DNA of 64,000 nucleotides from Ornithodoros turicata (lineage: Eukaryota > Arthropoda > Arachnida > Ixodida > Argasidae), in contig NW_026999468.1 of NCBI RefSeq assembly GCF_037126465.1, positions 124,001-188,000 of the forward strand. The letters are read 5' to 3'. Position 1 is the stretch's first letter, and every line of letters starts with the position of its first letter. Below are positions 56,701 through 64,000 of this stretch, piece after piece. The translations under genes were made by a program, and so were the position numbers. The notes beneath the pieces were generated by a model, which saw only the letters and a list, made by a program, of their open reading frames with translations, did no database searches and had not been told where the DNA came from.

Positions 56701-56859
56701 TTTACGCTCGGGTTATATCATGTTATGTTTGGTTAGTTTAGTTTGGTTTCGGTTAGTTTGGGATAGTTTAGGCTAGTTTGGTCCTGTGAGGTTAGTTGAA
56801 GTGCCTTGCTTGCAGTTCACCTTGATTTGGGCCATACCACATGATGCTAACAACTGTAG

Positions 56860-57065
56860 GGTGGATTTGGGGGGATTCTGAAACGATTTATTTTTAACTA
56901 TATATTCTTAACCGTGGATTCCTTGGCGTTTTTTATTTACACGGGGATATTTCGGCGATTATTTTTGCGCGTTGATTTTTAAGCGTATATTCACCGGGGG
57001 TTTATTTTTAACCGTGGATACTTACGCGTTTGCTTTTGAAAGGTTATTCTCAATGGTTTCAAATG
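56860..57065 (+). repeat. Second copy of the AT-rich modular repeat
   Basis: GGTGGATTTGGGGGGATTCT, GAAACGATTTATTTTTAAC, TTAACCGTGGATTCCTTGGC, TTACGCGTTTGCTTTTGAAA: the same order as 56270-56470, as a single arm only. Between the copies (56715-56800) is a (GGTTAGTTT)n-like simple repeat. Confidence 0.5.
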
Positions 57066-58540
57066 GGATACACCTCAATGAGTTAGTGTTCACGAAACAT
57101 CGAACTCACGTACTGCAGAAAGTCTAATGTTTATACCTGCCATTGTGTCACAAGTATGGATGCCCTTCGATGTGTTGGGAATGGGCTCATTCTGAAAGCA
57201 AAAAAAAAGAAAAGCACAAAAACAACAACCAAAAGCGCAAACACCCCCCAGTTTACAACTTCTATTTCTTCCAAGCTACATAATCTTTATCTCGTGAACA
57301 TATAAGCGGCAATGAAATTACATACTGATGTACAGTAATCTTACCTCCATCTCTCCTCCACTAGAAGCGATCAAAAACGTCAACTTTTAACGTTTCTCCT
57401 TAGCTTTTTCTTTTCTTCTTTGTCGGTGGCACGCTCACTCTTGCTTCGAAGATGTCACGACGTCCTACTACGAGGTATCTTTTGAGAAGTGGCATCGAAC
57501 ACACGCTAAACACTGCTTCCAGTTTTATCTCATGCAGTCGATAGCACGCACTCGCAACTTGCCCGTTTCGCTCCGTACATGGCGGTCTTCGTGATGGCAA
57601 AATGAAATTCCTGGATTGCTGGAATTCTGGACTGATGTATCCTTGCACTTAGACAAACTGCAGAGAGATCCTCATACGGCATCCCGGTTGACAAAAAAAA
57701 AATGCCGCATGCAGCAATCGAGGGCCATTTTGCGTGCTTCGGAAAGCAGCCCAGAAGCAGACCGAAACATTAGCCATATGTCGTCTGCCCGTGGTGGTGG
57801 TGGTGGTGGTGGTGGTAGGGCTTGCCGTTGTCGGCCTCACGTATGTGGGCAACGTCACGACTCACGCCCTGGGGGAATGTGCGTCCTGGGCCGACTTCTA
57901 AGGGAACTGTGCCGACATATGTCTGAAAGCGTACACCATGCGGGACCTCTCAACCAACCCGTCAGCGGGCATTTTCTAGAACGTAACTGGCAGCTGTCGA
58001 TCTGCTGCTGAGAGCCGATTTTTCTGTTTGAACTGCGCTGCGGATAATGGTAAAAATTAATTTTCTCGATAACAGTGCCGATTTGCTGCCGGAATAATTT
58101 GCTAGCATACATTTCGAGCTGTGGGCAATCGAGCTACATTTCCCAATGCGGGTTGCTGCGAGCTAATATCCCTTTAAGGTGTGTTCCATATACATGAAAA
58201 GATATACAAAAAGTATGTGATATAAATAGCCATTCTTACCAGACACCAAGTTCCATCGGGCCTGTTTCGCCACTGTACTACTTCAGCTCGTGGGACATAG
58301 GGTTTATAGCAGAGGTAGTGGCATTCATTAGGCTCCTATAAAGAAATCCTGGATGAGACTCATATGAGTTTCATCTTATGAGTCCAGCCATGTCATGAGT
58401 CACTACATCAGTACGGGTACGGGTCCCATAGAGACTTCAGAGACTTATATGGATCCTATATATATATGTATATATATATTGCAATTGATTTCAACTCGAA
58501 AAAAATGATACGTATATTTTCAAAAAATATGCATTTAGCT
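57066..58540. other. Non-coding stretch, GGT microsatellite
   Basis: (GTG)n at 57792-57817 (polyglycine if read in one frame) within an unrecognised 131-codon frame. Nothing assignable was seen on the minus strand (57400-57648 is open but unrecognised). Confidence 0.4.
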
Positions 58541-58544
58541 GGGA

Positions 58545-58546
58545 CA

Positions 58547-58591
<45 letters not shown>

Positions 58592-58720
58592 TTCAAAAAA
58601 AGACGCGGAAACAGATTTTAGGGAAGTTACAAACACTAGTTTATTACATGGGGAGACGTTAAAAAGTAAAATGGGCAAGGGGTCGACGTTTCGACAGTGG
58701 CACTGTGAAAACAAAATGTG
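58545..58720 (-). mobile_element. (TA)n tract and PLE terminal-repeat remnant
   Basis: (TA)n at 58550-58588. Beside it, on the minus strand, CAGTGCCACTGTC then GAAACGTCGACCCC (58702-58676) is the 3' half of an HHR with stem II partly kept and the CTGANGA strand lost. AATAAACTAGTG follows, as in the other PLE ends. Confidence 0.5.
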
Positions 58721-58724
58721 AACT

Positions 58725-60250
58725 TGTTGTGTGAAGCAAACTTTCTCTGAACAGCTGTCCAGCATTGGCATGGCGACGTTTGAGCACTTCCAAACATACT
58801 CTTTCTCTTTTTTTTTTCTCTCTCTCTCTTTAATGGCTGTAACCATCTCGACATTGATATTTACATGTATCTTCATCAATGCAAATGTTTTGCCCATCGT
58901 CTACTTTGTAACCGATTATGTCTGATTATTTCCCGATTGTTATTTTGTTTTATGTTTTTATGTTTTATGTGTTTTTGTTTTGTATCCTGAATTGATTTAC
59001 AGCTGCCATTTCAGCTGGTTGTTCGTTCTCCTTTTGCTATGAATTAAATTGTATATTATATCTTTATAGTGCACTGCACAGCATGCTGTTGTCACCCGTT
59101 GGTAGGCAGGATACAAATAAATCCAAACAATACGATACAGGCAGCGTGCGCTAATGTTTGAAGGGAGCGACGACAGCGCCCCGAGCCACCCAAGCGGCGA
59201 GGAGGTGCGAAACCGTACTGGAAGCGAATCCGCCCTCGCCTTCCTGCCGTACGCAAGTGCTGTTCTTTCTTTTCTTTTTCTTTCTTTTCTTTTTCCTTTT
59301 CTTTTTTTTTTTTTTTGAATGATCAGTACGTTTCGGGTACCCCGGATCCACGAGGCTCATATTGCCGCGTCGTTTGGCAGCTCCTTGACAGAACTTTTCT
59401 CGTTTCCCTACCCGGCTGTGCAAGCGCGGCCGCAGGCAAGGCTGGATGCAAGTCATTTGGCGCGACAACGAGGTATGATGAGGTATGATATATCCCGCAA
59501 ATTCTACTCACGTGATATACCCGCGTCCTGATGGGGAAAAAAATCCTTCTCGTGAAAGGAGTGCATAGAAGAACTATGGCGGGCTAGAATGAATGGTGTG
59601 CTGAGCGAAGGATGAAGTCGGGTCCGGACGACGGGCCTCCCGACAGGTGGCTACCACGTGCTGCTTGCGCTGTCGTTTCCAGCGCCCTCTCCCTCACGTG
59701 ATAGGGTATGTGAACAGCATCTAAGCTCGCTCCGGAGTGCAGTGCATGACAAAAATAGATGGAATCTACCGAAAATACAAAATAAATAAAAGCGAAGCGT
59801 GCGCGTGCTCATAGCCGTCTTATACGCACGTGCTGTCAGTCTCGGCAGCTGCAACAAATGCACTCTCAAAGACAAATCGTGTTTCCTTCAACATGTATAT
59901 GGCAAACATAAACAGAAACGGCAATGTGCGAACATCATTTGCACGACTTGTGAAGCACACAAATAGAAACTTTAGACTGCCGCACGGCTTTTTACACAAA
60001 TAATTATGCGGCGTATCAATTAAGTGAGTTAGTATCGATGTGTACTGTGATGGGCGGTCTTGCATTTGCAGCTGAGGCAAAGGTGCGTATCCCAAATCAA
60101 AAGCCATCATGAGGCATATTGTTGCCTGTTTCGAACACAGTTTTTTGTAGAGCATATTGGTGGATGACGAAACCAACGCGAGCTATCAAACTACTGGAAC
60201 GAGAGGACGTCGTGACGTAGTCTACTCCCCTCACGTGACCATTGTGACGT
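58725..60250. other. Non-coding stretch, T-rich microsatellites
   Basis: (CT)n/(T)n near 58799-58831 and 59264-59316. An AAATAAATCCAAACAATAC tail near 59115 suggests a retroelement 3' end. Short frames only. Confidence 0.4.
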
Positions 60251-60257
60251 ACGGCGA

Positions 60258-60815
60258 CACGGCACAAACGTGCTCTCTCCTCTTACATATCAGCCCCCCA
60301 CGTATACCTCCCACCGCTTGGACCACTTTCGAAAAGGTAAAATCCAATCGCGCCACTACTAATTCTTCCTTCCACTCTTTTTTTTTTTTTTTTCATTCGC
60401 ACCGCATGTGATTGGAACAGGTTACCGTGTGACATTGCTCCCGTACGGTGTCTGCCCTCTCTTAGGGATTCTATTACAGAGTTATTGGCTACATAAGGAC
60501 TGCGGAAACCATTTTCGCCCTCCTGTTGTCCCGTTATTATGTGCTATGTTGTCCGTTAATTGTTGCTACTGTTATTTATTTTGGGGCATCGGCCTGTGGC
60601 TCCTTTCCTATGTTTAATAACTTTCCCACCAGTGTGCACTTATATGCGCGCTTACTATGTCTGTGACCCTTCCCTGTGTGTTACATTCTGCATTTTTGAG
60701 TGCCCAGTGCGCCTTTTGTAACTATTTGTATGATCCATTTATGTATCGAGCCCTTCCCCTCTATTTGTGCCCTTGTGGCCCCGGGGGTATTGCAAATAAA
60801 TAAACAAATAAATAA
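60258..60815 (+). pseudogene. LINE 3' end (Jockey/CR1-like C-terminus and tail)
   Basis: Frame pieces WTTFEKVKSNRATTNSSFHS, then beyond a T15 run FIRTACDWNRLPCDIAPV..RDSITELLAT and stop (about 60394-60494). This resembles the LINE C-terminal signature S-F-F-x-R-T-x-x-x-W-N-x-L-P also present at 25.06 kb. About 300 bp of 3' UTR ends in CAAATAAATAAACAAATAAA near 60812. Confidence 0.55.
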
Positions 60816-61282
60816 ATGGGCGCTTGAGCTGACAATTAAAAAAAAAGAAAGAAACAAGGCTCGGAGCATTCTCACTATCAAGTAAGGATCGTGCCCGCCG
60901 TCGTCGGCTGCTTGCTCCGACCCTTTCATTCATTTTCATTTCTTTTTTTTAAAATTCAATTGGCCAGCGCACCGTAATGCACCATAAAACGCACCGTATA
61001 GTGTGAAAACATTTCGCGTCGTCACCCCAGGTGGACAGCTTGAGAGAAGGCGCACGATTCTACGAGCGATGTTAAAACGTCACCTCACAGCCCCTTTAAA
61101 TGACGCTGCACACGAAAGCTCGTTACGTTACGGCACAGTAAACGCTACATATCAACGGGAAACAACGCAGTACCGAGAAGGACGTAGTTCCTACAAAAAA
61201 CCGCAACATGCCCAATATTGAATCCGAAACTATACTAGAGGGAAAATATTCACGTCGGGTGTCCATTCGGAAAGCCACTCAC

Positions 61283-61407
61283 ATATGTGATTATACAGCC
61301 GTCGGAATCTGTTTTATGGCCCTTCCCCGGAAGCTGGTAGTGGTGGCCCTCGATATCCGTGCATTTTCCGTAAGGAGCTGGGTCAGCAGAGACGTGAAAG
61401 ATGAATG
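61283..61407 (-). CDS. Candidate internal exon of a Cys-containing secreted-type protein
   Basis: Acceptor TTTGTTCTTTGCAG/C and donor TAT/GTGAGTGG bound a 125-bp minus-strand exon open through all 41 codons: FIFHVSADPAPYGKCTDIEG, HHYQLPGKGHKTDSDGCIIT, Y. A Cys-x-x-x-G...G-C layout with a hydrophobic start looks like the small cysteine-rich secreted proteins abundant in tick saliva (8.9-kDa-like), but only two Cys are visible and I could not find the adjoining exons. The exon begins with two bases of a split codon and ends in phase 0. Confidence 0.35.
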
Positions 61408-61634
61408 CTGCAAAGAACAAATCGGAATGGTACACAATTTTCTCATTCGCGAATTGCTCGTGGCGCGTCTGAGAACCTCACTCTTTACTTTAAAGAATTC
61501 GTTACGTCACCAGACAACACGTGATCGTAAACAACGCCACAGCGGTCGGTCTGTGAACTAATTTTACGATTAACTTCCTCGACGTGAGGGTTCGCGAACG
61601 TGCACCGAGATCTCGGCAGACGCCATTTACCGTG

Positions 61635-61982
61635 TATTCACACGAGCGACATTCCCCCGGAAGCGGAAGATTGCGTAAAGCGTCGTGGCTTTCTGCTGTC
61701 ACGCGAGCGCGAACGCTCAACGTCGTTTCTTCACGTGAACTGCTAACTGTGGGAAATATCCTGTAACACAACCACAAGATATTCCGTAGCAGACGACAGG
61801 AAAACACGCTGACGGTGTCGTCTGCTAAGTGTCGTCTGCTAAATGTGTGCAGTACGCCACTTCCGATATTCCGCACCGTGTCAATGCTCAACATAACACA
61901 GGACGGCACTTCGGCTCTGTGAGCAGTGTTTTCGCTTTTTCTTCCACTAGAATATTCCGTGAGGATGTCGCTCGTGTGAATA
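61635..61982. mobile_element. MITE with TATTCACACGAGCGACAT ends
   Basis: Left TATTCACACGAGCGACATTC, right ATGTCGCTCGTGTGAATA, so an 18-bp near-perfect inverted repeat over 348 bp. Interior has GTGTCGTCTGCTAA twice (about 61816-61845). No transposase. Confidence 0.6.
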
Positions 61983-62133
61983 CGCGGTTAAAGAAGAAAT
62001 TCCTCGAACCGGACACGCGCCGGGACGCCGAGAAATTCTTCGAGACAGTTACCGGCCATGTATGGAAGCAAAAGAAGGACTCAGGGCCGGCTTGGACTTA
62101 ACAATGCGGCCTGTGCAATGCTCTATGTTTCAG

Positions 62134-62251
62134 CAACTTGCCACGTCCACGGCCACGATCGAAGCGGCGACCTAGGTAAAGGTATATGCTATCGACACTT
62201 CACCTTCATCTTGACAAGGGATGAGACTGGCCAGCCAAAGCCGGCACAGTG
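62134..62251 (+). CDS. Candidate internal exon, unknown product
   Basis: Between TATGTTTCAG and GCACAGTG/GTAAGTC, one frame is open: TCHVHGHDRSGDLGKGICYR then HFTFILTRDETGQPKPAQW. Both splice sites are good. No family recognised. It starts with two bases of a split codon and ends two bases into one. Confidence 0.25.
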
Positions 62252-62259
62252 GTAAGTCA

Positions 62260-64000
62260 ACGGGCTTGCTACTCGTGCGAGGCCGATTGATGAGCTGATA
62301 ATTTTGACCGAAGCGTAATTTTAACGCAGGATACACAGCAGGCGGTGAAGCATGGCAATTTTGACCTGAAAACGTCTGTAAGTTCGATTCGGTAGTCAAG
62401 TCAAGGTTTACATGAACTCGTCAGAGCGGATCGAGTTGACTGTCGAGTCGAGTTGAACTTGACCCGACGCTCAAATGAAATTTAACATATAATGGAACAT
62501 AAATTACGATACGTACATAGAGATAGATAAAAGACAACTGAGCTGCTTCTCTTCATCTTTGGGCAAGGACTAGACGAGCTGAACGACTTTACGTCTGCGC
62601 CACAAGGAGGAATACCATCTGGACAGTATACAAGTGTGAGTTTTATTTAAATAGAGCCAATCACGTCATCACGCGATATTCACAAGGGAAGGATTTGAAT
62701 TCAGGGCCGTTTCAATAATGTGTTGTCAAACATTTGCACTAGGTCATTTTTTTTTCGTGCTTAGTAATATATCGGTGGTACTTTCGCTGCGTCTTTTTTT
62801 TTCTTTTTTTTTTTTCATGTAAGGCAGCAGTCGATATAGCAATTACAATCTGGAATACAATTGTGTCTCTACGCAGCAAAGGGATGGCAACAGCTGTGCA
62901 GCTATAAGAGAGCGCAACACTCTATCGCAGTTTGTCTCTTTTTGTGTTTAGCATTGCGTCAGACTTTTTAGAATTAGCGACTGCAGATATCAACTTTCTA
63001 TAATTGTTCGTCGTGCATGAAAGAGAGTGTCTTATGGGGCTGTCGCAGCTCAGTTTTGCGTCTTTCTGCAATGAGCATTTCAGGCAGCGCTTTTAAAGGG
63101 ACCATGAAACGGTTTTCGCAAATTCCGACGGAAACGGTTCACATGATCCCTCACTATCGGACATGCACCGACTTTTAACCGTATTCAGCGCACCGGAGGC
63201 GCCGTTACCACGCAGGGTGTGACCGCCAGGTACATGACTTCGAAGCGGGATTACGTCATCGCCATCCAGTCGTCTCAGCCAACTGTGGACGACCAGGAGG
63301 ACACACCCCGCGGGACCACGTGGGTGCATGAATTCGGTTTGGACAATAACGACGTCGTATATCTGCCATCGAAATCAGTAGAAATATATGGTGAAAGGCA
63401 AAATGTCAGCGATGGAGGAAGAGGTTATGCGACACACACGGGGTCTAAGAATCCTTCCGAACGCAGCAACTCATAAAAGGCCACCGATCGAGACATTTTC
63501 TGGCGAAGAAGTTCAGAGAGGAAAACGTGCTTCGGTAACCATGCTGACAGTCAACGGCTACATTACACTTCTGGTAGGATTCTGTTTGAACGATTAGATA
63601 TAACCTTATACCCAGGTCAAATTAAAACGTATTTCATGGCGAAGTTTGGAAGCTTTTTCTTGCAGATTTCGCAAATTGCTCGCAAAAGCCCATCCCCGAA
63701 TTGGCAACATCCTGTGCGTGACGTCACGGCCAGTTGAGCACCACGAGGGTCCACAGGACTGAGTATGGTGTTCAAGTTAACTCTTATGCGAGCTGTATAT
63801 CACCCGGCATTGGTGGGGACGGAACAAGCGGTGGTGACCAGATCGGCTTGCCATTGTTCCCCTGACTCATGTGGGCGGCGTCACGACTGCATAGTCGAGA
63901 TGCGATGATGTATGATGCCAGATAATGTGTTGAGATGATGAGGGTCGAATAGATGACGTCAACCAGGATGCTTGTCGTCGCAACTACGACATAAAGGTCG
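62260..64000. other. Repeat-like region without recognised gene
   Basis: GAGTCGAGTTGA-type short repeats near 62430-62465, T-rich runs near 62745 and 62800. CTTTTAAAGGGACCATGAAA near 63090 begins what looks like a dispersed repeat. An 85-codon plus-strand frame at 63219-63476 is unassigned. Confidence 0.35.

Noticed and set aside
57616..58011. Glycine-rich protein gene
   Set aside because: The polyglycine comes from a GGT microsatellite and the rest of the frame is unrecognised.

Overview
This window is eukaryotic, gene-poor and dominated by repeats. It most resembles a large arthropod genome, and a tick or related chelicerate is my best guess. The reasons are CCTAA (arthropod-type telomere motif) stretches, tRNA-derived SINEs with Box A and Box B, mariner and Jockey/CR1-like remnants, Penelope-like elements (PLEs) with a GIY-YIG endonuclease, and a few short exon-like reading frames with clean splice signals. 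There is no bacterial operon, no rRNA and no intact long gene. Nearly all open frames are short and fall in repeats.

Layout. 1-9.8 kb: MITEs (TA-type, hAT-type), SINE pieces and unannotated spacer. 9.9-14 kb: two copies of a promoter-like repeat, one directly upstream of a minus-strand THAP-type first exon. 16-18.5 kb: Ty3/gypsy RNase H remnant, an inverted pair of hammerhead-ribozyme repeats, a PLE fragment and a hAT MITE with perfect 8-bp target duplications. 19-25 kb: a long-TIR MITE, a mariner transposase split by a Tc1/mariner-type MITE at a TA, and a decayed LINE split by a hairpin MITE. 25.8-38.1 kb: the most interesting part, three neighbouring tandem-repeat families that share a hammerhead ribozyme (HHR) and flanking sequence blocks. 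They are a decayed ~239-bp pair (+), a 282-bp family with two intact HHRs (+), and a 10.7-kb, ~46-copy 231-bp satellite (HHR on the minus strand) fused to a PLE. 38-51 kb: PLE remnants, inverted PLE terminal repeats with HHR-like motifs, a GH18-like terminal exon, a ~300-bp tandem repeat, a 589-bp duplication and two hAT MITEs. 51-64 kb: tRNA-derived SINE, CpG-rich promoter candidates, an unusual AT-rich hairpin family, a LINE 3' end and exon candidates.

How it may work together (inference): the HHR repeats look like animal retrozymes, small non-autonomous retroelements whose tandem transcripts self-cleave into unit-length RNAs, and PLEs are the likely source of reverse transcriptase. The head-to-head order of minus repeat, plus repeat and PLE coding remnant recurs at several loci. 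This suggests that the satellite is an amplified PLE terminal repeat or a PLE-dependent parasite. Ribozyme calls rest on core motifs and base pairing read by eye; no folding program or database was available.
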